Shown piece by piece: positions 18,002 to 26,156 of a stretch of 64,000 nt of DNA (position 1 is the first letter of the stretch; every line of letters begins with the position of its first letter). Location of the stretch: positions 4,663,001 to 4,727,000 of the forward strand of contig NZ_CP147020.1 of assembly GCF_037126435.1 (NCBI RefSeq), written 5' to 3'. A program made the position numbers and the translations under genes. This DNA comes from Bernardetia sp. ABR2-2B (GTDB lineage: Bacteria > Bacteroidota > Bacteroidia > Cytophagales > Bernardetiaceae). The notes beneath the pieces were generated by a model that saw only the letters and a list, made by a program, of their open reading frames with translations, was not told the origin of the DNA and searched no databases.

Positions 18002-18082
18002 CTCGTTGACGGCGAAGCTTCAACGACGGTTTGTTTACCCTATTTTTGTTTTGCAACCGTCAACGAGACGTTGCCGTCGTTG
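18002..18082. repeat. Interleaved palindromic repeat of CGTTGACGG/CAACGACGG
   Basis: Four GC-rich arms in an AT-rich gap: CTCGTTGACGG (18002-18012), CAACGACGG (18021-18029), CCGTCAACGAG (18057-18067) and CCGTCGTTG (18074-18082). Arm 1 is the exact complement of arm 3 and arm 2 of arm 4, an interleaved order. A nested fold is also possible using GACGGC/GCCGTC and GACGGTT/AACCGTC. It lies 13 bp beyond the stop of the TIR gene. Confidence 0.75.
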
Positions 18083-18095
18083 AGGATTTTGAATA

Positions 18096-19196
18096 TTACT
18101 TTATATCATCACAGACTTTTTGCAATCCATTATCAAAATTATCTCCACTTATATCAATACAAAGCGAGTTTCTTAAACGTCCTACTATTTGAGGAAGGTT
18201 ATTTTCTAACTCTCTGTATCTACTTAAATCATTTTGTAAATCCTCTATTCTACGGTTTTTGGATAGACGCTTTTGTATTGTTGTAGAAATATCTAAAATT
18301 TCTTCTTCGACTTTATCAAGTGCATCATCAGTAAAAGACCTTTTGAAAAAAGAATCATCTTCATAAACAGCAATAAACTCTTTATTAGCTAATTTTTCTC
18401 CTGCAAAAGTAAGTACGCTTTCCATTGCTACCCAAGCAGAAAGTAAACTATTTTTAGAAACCAAAGAAAGCGTAATATCATTTTCTCGCACACATTTTTC
18501 AATGAAGGTTTTTATGTCTTCACCTGCTTTCATTGCCTCCGAATCTATCGTAACATCAACTCCTTTTGTTCTCAAAAAGTCTTTTATTTTATTTGCTACA
18601 ATTTTGTCTTTGTGGTTGTAGGAAATGAAAGCAGAAGTCTTTTTTTCTTCCTTCAAACTCTCACTAATACCCTCTTGAACTTTTTGAGTTTTTGTATCTA
18701 AATCTTTTAATTCAGAATTAGAAGGGTTTTCGCCTTTTAGTTTTTGGATTTTCTGACGGTATGTTTCAAGCTCTGTTTCTAATTGTTGCAATTGCTTTTT
18801 GAGTGAAAATTTTTGATTTCCACTTGCTATTCCTAGCTCTTCTGATAAAAATTCTTGTTTCTCTAAAAGTAAATCAATCGCTTTTTTGATTCCTTTTATT
18901 TCTGTTTCCGTTCCATACGCCATAGTTTCAGTAGTTTTTTGGATGGTGGTTTTATTATTTTGTTCAATAATTGGAACAACTTCTTTGATTTTAGAACTGT
19001 TTAAAAATAACAAAAAGCTCTGTACTTGCATCGGATTAGGAGGATTTCCAATAGACATCTGAAATGAAATATTTTGCTTCAAGTTGGAATATTGATAATA
19101 TGGGTTTTCTTCAAAATACAAATCTAAATAATCGAATACTTCTTGAAACTTTCCTGCTTCTACTTGCTTTTTGAGTTGCGCTATTTTTTCTGTCAT
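18096..19196 (-). CDS. TIR-domain protein with coiled coil and possible effector-associated N-terminus
   Basis: A 366-residue soluble protein. Residues 1-70 form a short helical module (LKKQVEAGKFQEVFDYLDLY) that looks like an effector-associated domain; residues about 95-185 are a long coiled coil; residues about 187-366 are a TIR domain. TIR motifs visible: FISYNHKD at 190-197, DSEAMKAGEDI at 218-228, and SAWVAMES at 253-260, whose glutamate E259 matches the catalytic glutamate of NAD-cleaving TIRs. Known: bacterial TIR enzymes of this type act in antiphage or cell-suicide signalling. Inferred: this may be an NADase effector or an adaptor that recruits one by its N-terminal module. No recognisable partner gene is adjacent; neighbours are surA and tyrS. 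Confidence 0.85.
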   Translation of the reverse strand: MTEKIAQLKKQVEAGKFQEVFDYLDLYFEENPYYQYSNLKQNISFQMSIGNPPNPMQVQSFLLFLNSSKIKEVVPIIEQNNKTTIQKTTETMAYGTETEIKGIKKAIDLLLEKQEFLSEELGIASGNQKFSLKKQLQQLETELETYRQKIQKLKGENPSNSELKDLDTKTQKVQEGISESLKEEKKTSAFISYNHKDKIVANKIKDFLRTKGVDVTIDSEAMKAGEDIKTFIEKCVRENDITLSLVSKNSLLSAWVAMESVLTFAGEKLANKEFIAVYEDDSFFKRSFTDDALDKVEEEILDISTTIQKRLSKNRRIEDLQNDLSRYRELENNLPQIVGRLRNSLCIDISGDNFDNGLQKVCDDIK

Positions 19197-19248
19197 TATT
19201 TGGTAAGTTATATTTCTCTAAAATACTGCTTTTATTTTAAAAAGCGTA

Positions 19249-19288
19249 AAAAAACGGTTTCAAATGCTATGATTTAAAACCGTTTTTT
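19249..19288 (-). terminator. Terminator of tyrS
   Basis: AAAAAACGGTTT pairs with AAACCGTTTTTT with ATTT/AAAT continuing in the loop. On the minus strand the T-tract follows the stem, 27 bp past the tyrS stop codon. Confidence 0.8.
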
Positions 19289-19314
19289 ATATTATTTTCT
19301 AAAAAGAATAGAAG

Positions 19315-20649
19315 TTATTTATTCACACAAATCAAATAATAGTTTTTCTTTCCTCGCTGAACGAGTAAATATTTATCTTGCAAAAGAGCAAAATCAACTT
19401 CCATAACTGGGTCAGCAATTTTTGATTTATTGATGCTTACTCCTCCACCTTTTATCATTTTTTTTGCTTCACTTTTAGATGCAAAAATTTCATCTTTAGA
19501 AACTGTCGATAAAAGTTCGGTTACGTTTCCAGCTTGATGATATTCGTCTAAAGAAATATCAATATTCGGAACTCCTTCAAAAACTTCTAAAAGTGTTCTT
19601 TCATCTGTTTGTTGAAGTTGCTTTACTACATCCTTCCCAAACAAAATTTGTGAGGCTTCAACTGCATTGTCGTAGGCTTCTTGTCCGTGTACTCTTACAG
19701 TAACTTCTTCGGCAAGTGCTTTTTGAAGAATCCTTGCTCCTCTATTTTTTTCGTGTTCAATTTCTAGACTTTCAATCGTTTCTTTATCCAAAAGAGTAAA
19801 AACACGAATCAAACGAGGCGCAACATCATCGTCTGCATTGAGCCAAAACTGGTAAAATTTGTAAGGCGAAGTAAGATTTGGGTCTAACCAAACATTTCCA
19901 CTTTCAGACTTTCCAAATTTTGAGCCATCTGCTTTGGTAACTAATGGACAAGTAACAGCAAAGGTGTGTTCTCTCTCGTCGTTCTCTCCATCATTATTAT
20001 CACTTTCTGCATTGCTTATTTTTCGGATAAGCTCTGTTCCAGAGGTAATATTTCCCCATTGGTCAGAACCTCCCATTTGAAGTTTGACACCGTGATTTTT
20101 GTATAAATGATAAAAATCGTAAGCTTGTAGTAATTGGTAAGAAAATTCTGTAAACGAAATTCCTGTTTCAAGGCGTGTTTTGACAGAATCTTTTGCCATC
20201 ATATAATTGACTGACAAATGCTTTCCGACATCTCTCAAAAAATGTAAAAAGCTAAATTCTTTAAACCAGTCATAATTATTTACTAAAACGGCTGCATTTT
20301 CGCCTTCAAAATCTAAAAATTTTTGAAGCTGTTCACCAATGCACTTTTCATTGTGGCGAAGTGTTTTTTCATCTAAAAGATTGCGTTCGGTAGATTTTCC
20401 TGAAGGGTCGCCTACCATTCCTGTCGCACCACCAACGAGCGCATAAGGCGTATGTCCTGCACGTTGCAAATGAACCAAAAGCATAATGGTTGCAAGGTTT
20501 CCGATATGTAACGAATCGGCAGTAGGGTCAAAGCCAATGTAACCAGAAATTCTGTTCTCTAACAAGTATTTTTCTGTATCTGGAGTGCTGTCTTGTAACA
20601 TTCCACGCCAGCGAAGTTCTTCTATAAGGTTGGGTATTTGTTTTTCCAT
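19315..20649 (-). CDS. tyrS: Tyrosyl-tRNA synthetase
   Basis: A 444-residue class I synthetase charging tRNA(Tyr). The HIGH-type motif is DSLHIGNL in [17 protein letters not shown] (about residue 45), the tyrosine-binding region is [14 protein letters not shown] and [19 protein letters not shown], the KMSKS-type loop is KFGKSESGN, and a C-terminal S4-like RNA-binding domain covers the last 65 residues ([28 protein letters not shown]). A low-complexity acidic insertion ([17 protein letters not shown]) precedes the KFGKS loop. Its ATG lies only a few bases downstream of a TATTTTTG -7 box, suggesting a very short or absent leader. Confidence 0.96.
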   Translation of the reverse strand: MEKQIPNLIEELRWRGMLQDSTPDTEKYLLENRISGYIGFDPTADSLHIGNLATIMLLVHLQRAGHTPYALVGGATGMVGDPSGKSTERNLLDEKTLRHNEKCIGEQLQKFLDFEGENAAVLVNNYDWFKEFSFLHFLRDVGKHLSVNYMMAKDSVKTRLETGISFTEFSYQLLQAYDFYHLYKNHGVKLQMGGSDQWGNITSGTELIRKISNAESDNNDGENDEREHTFAVTCPLVTKADGSKFGKSESGNVWLDPNLTSPYKFYQFWLNADDDVAPRLIRVFTLLDKETIESLEIEHEKNRGARILQKALAEEVTVRVHGQEAYDNAVEASQILFGKDVVKQLQQTDERTLLEVFEGVPNIDISLDEYHQAGNVTELLSTVSKDEIFASKSEAKKMIKGGGVSINKSKIADPVMEVDFALLQDKYLLVQRGKKNYYLICVNK

Positions 20650-20653
20650 ACTA

Positions 20654-20661
20654 CAAAAATA
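20654..20661 (-). promoter_or_regulatory. -7 box TATTTTTG at the tyrS start
   Basis: The minus strand reads TATTTTTG ending five bases before the tyrS ATG. If used, transcription would begin at or next to the start codon, giving a nearly leaderless mRNA. No TTG -33 element is seen, so confidence is limited. Confidence 0.35.
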
Positions 20662-20772
20662 GAAATTCGTTTAATTAAGTTCCTATTTTTTTGAAAAGAA
20701 TAGAAAATATTTTAAGGAAACTTCTGTTTTAAGCGAAACACCTGTTTAATCATTAATTGAAATAGCATATAA

Positions 20773-20916
20773 AATGCTTTCACAGAGAAAGAAAATGTTT
20801 TATCTTTAGAAAATAAAATACGCCCGAATTTATCTTTTGATGAAAATAGAGAAGAATATATCGTTTGGTCTGAAGTTTATGTAACCCAGTTAGAATGAAT
20901 GCTATTGGTTTTAGGA
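20773..20916 (+). repeat. Duplicated coding fragment, copy 1
   Basis: A stretch whose frame 20773-20898 (41 codons, no start) reads ...SLENKIRPNLSFDENREE then YIVWSEVYVTQLE and stop. The same fragment recurs at 21839-21961; over the shared 35 codons I count about 13 base differences in 105, several of them silent or conservative. DNA identity continues past the stop (ATGCTATTGGTTTTAGG). The 303-bp gap between tyrS and the next gene holds nothing else. Confidence 0.7.
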
Positions 20917-20952
20917 AAAAGTAAAAACTTTATTTCGACTGATTATAAAAAC

Positions 20953-21669
20953 CTACTTTTTTAATGTTTCTAACAATGACGTATTTGTTTGCATAATTTT
21001 ACTTTCTAAGTGGTGCATATCTTCCATCACAGAAAGTAACCCTGCTTGATTATTTGTATAAATCATCTGTAAAGCATTTTCACTCGTTTTTGTGTAGGTG
21101 TCTATTAGTGAATTTAGAATACTTAATTTTTCTACCAATTCTATATCCATCTTTATAATAGTATTTGTTGCTTGTGCCAAGTCCCAAGAGCGATTACTAA
21201 GGTCTGGAGTTTTGAGTTGTATATTACCAATCCCAAAAAGTTTTATAGAATCATCTTCAACCTTCAAATCAAATATACTTTTATCCAAAATTAACACACG
21301 AGCATCTTGTTCTTGTATGATTTCTATTTTATCATAAAACTGTTTCTGACCAAAGATTAATGACGTTTTGAAAAATATAGCTAAAGCCTCATTATCCATC
21401 ACATCAACTGGCAAATCAGTAATTTTAGCTGCCAAAATCAAATGTTCATTAGCATAAAAACTATTCAGTAATTTTTTTCGGTAGGTATAAGAAATATGAA
21501 TGAGAGAGTCATTTCTAAGAATTTCTTTTTTGATAGATTCTTTTACTCTTGTTAGGTTTGTGTTTAGGCTTGAAGATTCTCGCCAAGCATTCAAGAAAAG
21601 AGCAAGAACTACAGCAAAAACTACAGACACAAATTCTATCACTAATTGTTGTCGGTTGATGTTTTTCAC
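20953..21669 (-). CDS. Membrane-anchored protein of unknown function
   Basis: A 238-residue protein with one N-terminal membrane helix (LVIEFVSVVFAVVLALFLNAW) that ends in the 'NAWRE' pattern typical of a Bacteroidota family of anchored helical proteins (DUF6090-like in layout). The rest is predicted helical and probably periplasmic, rich in Leu and Asp/Glu, with a C-terminal coiled coil. The start is GTG at 21669 (no ATG in frame upstream or nearby), and KNINRQQ follows. It is flanked on both sides by copies of a decayed coding fragment that read on the opposite strand. Function is unknown. Confidence 0.75.
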   Translation of the reverse strand: MKNINRQQLVIEFVSVVFAVVLALFLNAWRESSSLNTNLTRVKESIKKEILRNDSLIHISYTYRKKLLNSFYANEHLILAAKITDLPVDVMDNEALAIFFKTSLIFGQKQFYDKIEIIQEQDARVLILDKSIFDLKVEDDSIKLFGIGNIQLKTPDLSNRSWDLAQATNTIIKMDIELVEKLSILNSLIDTYTKTSENALQMIYTNNQAGLLSVMEDMHHLESKIMQTNTSLLETLKK

Positions 21670-21724
21670 AATAAAAGAATATTTTAAGTTTTGTTAGTCT
21701 GTCATAATATTTTTCCAAAATTAG

Positions 21725-21943
21725 TATTTTTATAAATATTGTGAATCAAACCATACAATAAATTACTTTAATAGTTTTGTGATTGGCTGGTTATCATTAT
21801 ACGTTTTAAAATACTTTCTCTGTTTTTTACCAAAAAAAAATGCTTTATCTTTAAAAAATAAAATGCGTCCAAATTGCTCTTTTGATGAAGACAGAGAAGG
21901 GTATATCGTTTGGTCAGAAGTTTATGTAACCCAGCTAGAATGA
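21725..21943 (+). pseudogene. Remnant of a short gene, duplicate of the fragment at 20.8 kb
   Basis: An open frame of 72 codons with no usable start, ending in TGA at 21941-21943. It includes a hydrophobic stretch (FVIGWLSLYVLKYFLCFL) and then SLKNKMRPNCSFDEDREG followed by YIVWSEVYVTQLE, nearly the same as copy 1 at 20794-20898. The shared part is 21839-21961. The hydrophobic part is not matched in copy 1. Probably two decayed copies of one C-terminus; a functional parent is not in the window. Confidence 0.45.
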
Positions 21944-21982
21944 ATGCTATTGGTTTTAGGGAGAAATAGTTCTTGATAAGTC

Positions 21983-22000
21983 GCTCGTGAGAACACGAGC
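21983..22000 (-). terminator. GCTCGTG hairpin
   Basis: Perfect 7-bp stem GCTCGTG/CACGAGC with loop AGAA, 12 bp past the stop of the minus-strand gene at 22012-22602. The T-tract is weak, so it may be a dispersed repeat used as a terminator. It is GC-rich against its surroundings. Confidence 0.45.
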
Positions 22001-22011
22001 AATACTTATAT

Positions 22012-22602
22012 TTAATTTTTCAACAAACTGTAAAAAGGACGATTCTGTGCTTCTTTTATGAATAACTTTGGTTTTGCACTATCAGGAGTGCTTGTTTGAT
22101 TGTAACGAAAAGTAAAGTAAAATGTATATTTTAACTCTTCTAAATATACTGAATTTATATAAAAAAAAGAGTTCTGATTTTGAGTGATTTCAAAATAATC
22201 TACTTTACCGAAAGCACTTTTTACTTTTTCTTTTCCATATTTTAGAATTAATGTTTGAACTTCTAAAGAATCTAATTCATCTGTTCCTCCTCCATAACTT
22301 TGTTTTTTTGCTGAATCCAATAATATTAACAATTCATCATATTTTTTTTGTTTGGTCAGTAATTCATACTCTAATAAAGTTATTACTCTATCTGTCATTA
22401 TAGCTCCCAAACCACAATACCCTCCACTACTATTTTTAGCTTTTTCGATGTGTTTTTTTGTTTTGCCATAATTATCGTTAGCTAAATTTTTCTTGGCTTT
22501 TTTAATAAATCTTTGTCCAGCTTCATAGCTATATTTTTTTTGTGCAAATCCGAAAACAGGGGTTGAGAGAAGAACAAAAAGTAATATGTATTTTAATTTC
22601 AT
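22012..22602 (-). CDS. Secreted protein of unknown function
   Basis: A 196-residue protein with a Sec signal peptide (MKLKYILLFVLLSTPVFGFA, cleaved near AQ). The mature protein is lysine-rich and helical at first (KKAKKNLANDNYGKTKKHIE), resembling a tetratricopeptide-like start, then has beta-rich segments with many aromatic residues (FYINSVYLEELKYTFYFTF). I do not recognise a family. It is transcribed divergently from the aromatic amino-acid decarboxylase gene, with 155 bp between start codons. Confidence 0.75.
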   Translation of the reverse strand: MKLKYILLFVLLSTPVFGFAQKKYSYEAGQRFIKKAKKNLANDNYGKTKKHIEKAKNSSGGYCGLGAIMTDRVITLLEYELLTKQKKYDELLILLDSAKKQSYGGGTDELDSLEVQTLILKYGKEKVKSAFGKVDYFEITQNQNSFFYINSVYLEELKYTFYFTFRYNQTSTPDSAKPKLFIKEAQNRPFYSLLKN

Positions 22603-22757
22603 ATTTCAGTTAGTTTTAAAATAATAGAAAGTGAAGCCTCAAATTTAGCCGATTCAATTTAATGATTTATATTTACCTAATTTTAAAACAGGACGGAAAA
22701 AACTCACTGTCTGTTGCTTTTATCTTCACAAGCAACCAAAAAACCACACAATAAAAA

Positions 22758-24197
22758 ATGCTAGAAAGAGAAAATTTCAGAGAATACGCCCACAAAGTAG
22801 CCGATAAAATGGCTGATTATTTAGAAAATGTCGAAGAATATGATGTGCTTTCAAAAGTAAAACCTCGTCAGATTTTTGACGAGTTGCCTTTGTCTGCACC
22901 AAAAGAAGGCGAGTCTATGGACGTTATTTTGAAGGATTTTGACGACATTATTTTGAAGGGAATGACACACTGGCAACACCCACAATTTTTCGGCTATTTT
23001 CCTGCTAATAGTTCTCCTGCTTCTGTACTTGGCGAAATGCTTACGGCTACGTTGGGAGCGCAATGTATGATTTGGCAAACCTCTCCTGCTGCTGCTGAAT
23101 TAGAAGAAAAAACAATGATTTGGTTAGGCGAATGGTGTGGATTGCCCAAAGATTGGCACGGAGTAATTCAAGATACAGCTTCGGCAGGTACGCTCTGTTC
23201 GATTCTGACAGCACGAGAAAAAGCGACAAATTTTCAGAGTAATACAAAAGGATTAGCTTTTTTTGATGAAAAATTTAGAACGTATTGTTCTGACCAAACA
23301 CATTCTTCGATTGATAAAGCCGTAAGAATTGCAGGAATTGGAAGTGATAATTTGATAAAAATAAAGACAGATTCTAGTTTTTCTATTGATATAAATGCTT
23401 TTGAGGAACAAGTAAAAAAAGATATTCAAGAGGGTTGTACGCCACTTTGGGCAGTTGCTAATTTGGGAACGACAAGCAGCACAGCCTTTGATAACGTAAC
23501 CGAAATGGCTAAAATCTGTAAAAAATATGGCATTTGGCTTCATATTGATGCAGCCTATGCAGGAACAGTAGCTATTTTACCAGAAAAACGTTATTTATTT
23601 GAAGGAATTGAAGAGGGCGATAGTTATGTTTTTAATCCTCATAAATGGATGTTTGTCAATTTTGATTGTTCGGTGTATTATGTGAAAGATAAGGGCGCAC
23701 TTATCCGAACGTTTGAGATTTTACCTGAATATTTGAAGACTGGTTTTGAAAGCAAAGTAAATAATTATAGAGACTGGGGCGTTGCTTTGGGAAGACGTTT
23801 TAGAGCTTTAAAACTTTGGTTTGTGATGCGAAACTTTGGATTGGATGGCATTCAAGAAAAACTCCGTTTGCACTTATCTTTAACCGATTATTTTACTCAA
23901 AAAATCATTACTCATTCTGATTTTGAATTAATTACAAACCCAGAAGTTGGCTTGGTCTGTTTTAGGTATTTTGATGCGAATAAATCAGACGAAGAATTAG
24001 AAAAAATAAATACGCAAATTCTCAAATCACTCAACGAGACAGGAAAAGTATTTTTATCGCATACAAAATTAAATGATAAATACGTTTTGCGTCTTTCTAT
24101 CGGACAGACTTACGTAGAGAAAAAACATATTGATGGTTTTTGGGAACTGCTTTTGTCAGTTAGTAGTGAGCAGTTATCTATTGAAAAAACCTTATAA
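22758..24197 (+). CDS. Aromatic L-amino-acid decarboxylase family enzyme (PLP)
   Basis: A 479-residue group II PLP decarboxylase. Signatures are all intact: SDQTHSSIDKA with the PLP-stacking histidine H182, the coenzyme-binding LHIDAAYAG with D264, and FNPHKWM with the Schiff-base lysine K296. The N-terminal motif HWQHPQFFGYFPANSSPAS is typical of DOPA/tryptophan/tyrosine decarboxylases. Known for the family: decarboxylation of aromatic amino acids to amines; the exact substrate cannot be decided from sequence. It precedes a lipoprotein by 27 bp, probably in one transcript. A second, more divergent group II decarboxylase lies 2 kb downstream on the other strand. Confidence 0.92.
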   Translation: MLERENFREYAHKVADKMADYLENVEEYDVLSKVKPRQIFDELPLSAPKEGESMDVILKDFDDIILKGMTHWQHPQFFGYFPANSSPASVLGEMLTATLGAQCMIWQTSPAAAELEEKTMIWLGEWCGLPKDWHGVIQDTASAGTLCSILTAREKATNFQSNTKGLAFFDEKFRTYCSDQTHSSIDKAVRIAGIGSDNLIKIKTDSSFSIDINAFEEQVKKDIQEGCTPLWAVANLGTTSSTAFDNVTEMAKICKKYGIWLHIDAAYAGTVAILPEKRYLFEGIEEGDSYVFNPHKWMFVNFDCSVYYVKDKGALIRTFEILPEYLKTGFESKVNNYRDWGVALGRRFRALKLWFVMRNFGLDGIQEKLRLHLSLTDYFTQKIITHSDFELITNPEVGLVCFRYFDANKSDEELEKINTQILKSLNETGKVFLSHTKLNDKYVLRLSIGQTYVEKKHIDGFWELLLSVSSEQLSIEKTL

Positions 24198-24224
24198 TAC
24201 AAAACCTATTAAAACTCAAAAAGT

Positions 24225-24977
24225 ATGAATATCAATTTTTGCTCAAAAATACATCTTATATTTTTTATATGTTTACTTACTTTTACATTAAGTTGTCAGT
24301 TTTCACAGGAAAAAAAGAAAGGCAAGAAGACAGAAAAAAATATCATTGATAAAAAAAGTGACGATTGTTTTAGTCCTAATGATGGAGTATATAAGTTTCA
24401 ACATTTAGAAGGAGATACTTTAGTACAAAAAATTTATCAATTTTATGAAACATATAATATCGCTATAACAGAACAAGAAAAAACTAAGATTAAAGAATGG
24501 TTGAATAATGAAGTTTTTAGCAATAAAAAACCACTTGGTGCTTTAGAATGGTATATTGATGATGATGAACTTTGTAGAAATATAAAGGTAGTGAGTTATG
24601 ATGCAACTGGTGTAGTTATAGATACAACTTATTCTAGGGTTTGTAATTCAATTCTTGAAACTGGTATTTCTAATCAAAATGCATGGTTATTAGAAATAGA
24701 TGAAACACTCTTGATATTATCTTATTGTAACAACATAAATAAGAAATTGAATAGAGCATATAACCATGCTGTAATTGAGGATAATAAAGGGTTGTACAAT
24801 GCATATCAAGTTACCACTAAATATAGTTCTGAAATTGTTGTATATCTAAAATTAGAAAATCCTAATGTAAATATTACAGATATTATAGCGACTGATAGTG
24901 GGTTTGTATTTACAAAAATTTATGGAGCTTTAGAACAAGAAATGGGGTATCAAGGTTCTACAGAAATAATAGACTGA
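24225..24977 (+). CDS. Lipoprotein of unknown function
   Basis: A 250-residue lipoprotein; signal residues 1-23 end in the lipobox LTLSC-type sequence TLSC with the acylated cysteine at about 24. After a lysine-rich linker (EKKKGKKTEKNIIDKK), the mature domain contains an even number of cysteines (DDCFSP, ELCRN, RVCNS, SYCNN) that could form disulfides, and beta-rich segments. No family is recognised. It lies 27 bp after the decarboxylase and ends in a hairpin at 24994-25021. Confidence 0.75.
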   Translation: MNINFCSKIHLIFFICLLTFTLSCQFSQEKKKGKKTEKNIIDKKSDDCFSPNDGVYKFQHLEGDTLVQKIYQFYETYNIAITEQEKTKIKEWLNNEVFSNKKPLGALEWYIDDDELCRNIKVVSYDATGVVIDTTYSRVCNSILETGISNQNAWLLEIDETLLILSYCNNINKKLNRAYNHAVIEDNKGLYNAYQVTTKYSSEIVVYLKLENPNVNITDIIATDSGFVFTKIYGALEQEMGYQGSTEIID

Positions 24978-24993
24978 TAAAATATTTTCTTCA

Positions 24994-25021
24994 GTAGGAA
25001 AAAAACTCGCCTTTTTCCTAC
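24994..25021 (+). terminator. GTAGGAAAAA hairpin
   Basis: Perfect 10-bp stem GTAGGAAAAA/TTTTTCCTAC with an 8-nt loop between the lipoprotein gene and the HAD gene. No T-run follows, so efficiency is uncertain. Confidence 0.5.
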
Positions 25022-25038
25022 AATAATATTTTGTATAA

Positions 25039-25515
25039 ATGATGCTTATGAAAAACGCAATTATTTTAGATTTAGATGGTGTTTTGATTACAACTCCTAC
25101 TTGGAAAGCTGATGAAATGGATTTTGATAGTTATTCTGCATTCAATAAAAAATGTGTAGAAAATTTTAATCAACTAACTGAAAACTTAGAGTGTGAATTA
25201 TGGCTTTCTTCAACGAGAAGAATAAATAAAACTTTACAAGAATTTAGAGAAATATTTATCAATCGGAATATAACAAAAGAGATAACAGGATTTTTACCAA
25301 AAGGAGATTATCAAATTTCAAGGCTGACAGAAATAGAAGCCTTTCTATCACATGAACCAATAGAAAATTTTCTTATTTTAGATGATGATTCTAGTTTGCA
25401 TAATCTTAAACAAAAAGATAAAAAATATTGGGTTCAAACAAGACTAACTATAGGTTTTAATTCAGAAAAATTAAAGGAAGCACAAGAAATTATTGACACT
25501 TTTTGGAAAGATTAA
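25039..25515 (+). CDS. Small HAD-fold protein
   Basis: A 158-residue HAD-like protein. Motif I is ILDLDGVL (nucleophile and acid DxD near residue 13), motif II is WLSSTRR with the serine/threonine, and motif IV is LILDDDSSL. It most resembles the compact HAD domain found alone or in RNA-repair proteins; probably a phosphatase of unknown substrate. The first three candidate starts (ATG at 25039, 25042 and 25048) are close; the longest is given. It ends 2 bp from the convergent gene on the minus strand, so no separate terminator exists between them. Confidence 0.8.
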   Translation: MMLMKNAIILDLDGVLITTPTWKADEMDFDSYSAFNKKCVENFNQLTENLECELWLSSTRRINKTLQEFREIFINRNITKEITGFLPKGDYQISRLTEIEAFLSHEPIENFLILDDDSSLHNLKQKDKKYWVQTRLTIGFNSEKLKEAQEIIDTFWKD

Positions 25516-25517
25516 AT

Positions 25518-26156
25518 CTATCTACAATCCTCTACGATTTTATCATCAAAAATAACTTTTCCATCTTCACTTAAAAATCCTATTCGTATAATTCTTTCAC
25601 AAAAAAGACTGTCTGTTAGATTTGTATTTTCTGTATTCGATTCAAACTCTCTAAATCTTTTGCCTTTTGTGATGTTTAAGAGTGTAATTTCTGTACCTCT
25701 TTCAGATTTTGATAAACTTACTGTACTTGTTTGATAACTTATTTCAACTTCTTCAAAAATATACAGATTGTCTGTCAAACAAATTAATTTATCTTGTAGT
25801 AAATTTCCTTTTTTATCGAAGCTAATCATTTTAGGATAAAGGACATCTCCAATTCCATAACACAAAAAATGATAGTAATTACTTGTATCTGGTAATATTC
25901 CTAAGACTGGAGTAATATCACTTTCACCTCTTATATTTGGATTGATAATTTTTCCTAAGCCAGTTAGGTTTGCATATTTTTCAGAATTATTAATATCTAA
26001 AAATAGGGGAAATTCTAAAATTTGAGTTTTAGAAACTAATTCTCTTAGCTTCTGTTCTTTGTCAAAAACATTAATTTCTTTTTTTTGAGAGAATTGAAAA
26101 CTTAGGAAGATAAAACCTGCAAAAATTAGTAAATAGAAACTTCGTTTTTTCATCAA
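25518..26156 (-). CDS. Membrane-anchored or secreted protein of unknown function
   Basis: A 212-residue protein with a basic start and one hydrophobic segment (MMKKRSFYLLIFAGFIFLSF) acting as signal or anchor; then a hydrophilic beta-rich domain with several cysteines (FLCYGIGD, KLICLTDN, LFCERIIR, VEDCR). I do not recognise the family. Its ATG overlaps the stop of the upstream decarboxylase gene by 4 bp (26153-26156), which indicates translational coupling in the same transcript. Confidence 0.75.
   Translation of the reverse strand: MMKKRSFYLLIFAGFIFLSFQFSQKKEINVFDKEQKLRELVSKTQILEFPLFLDINNSEKYANLTGLGKIINPNIRGESDITPVLGILPDTSNYYHFLCYGIGDVLYPKMISFDKKGNLLQDKLICLTDNLYIFEEVEISYQTSTVSLSKSERGTEITLLNITKGKRFREFESNTENTNLTDSLFCERIIRIGFLSEDGKVIFDDKIVEDCR

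Noticed and set aside
17996-18286. Plus-strand 96-codon frame over the palindrome and the TIR 3' end
   Set aside because: Composed of the palindromic repeat and antisense TIR sequence; starts at a GTG with no coding character.
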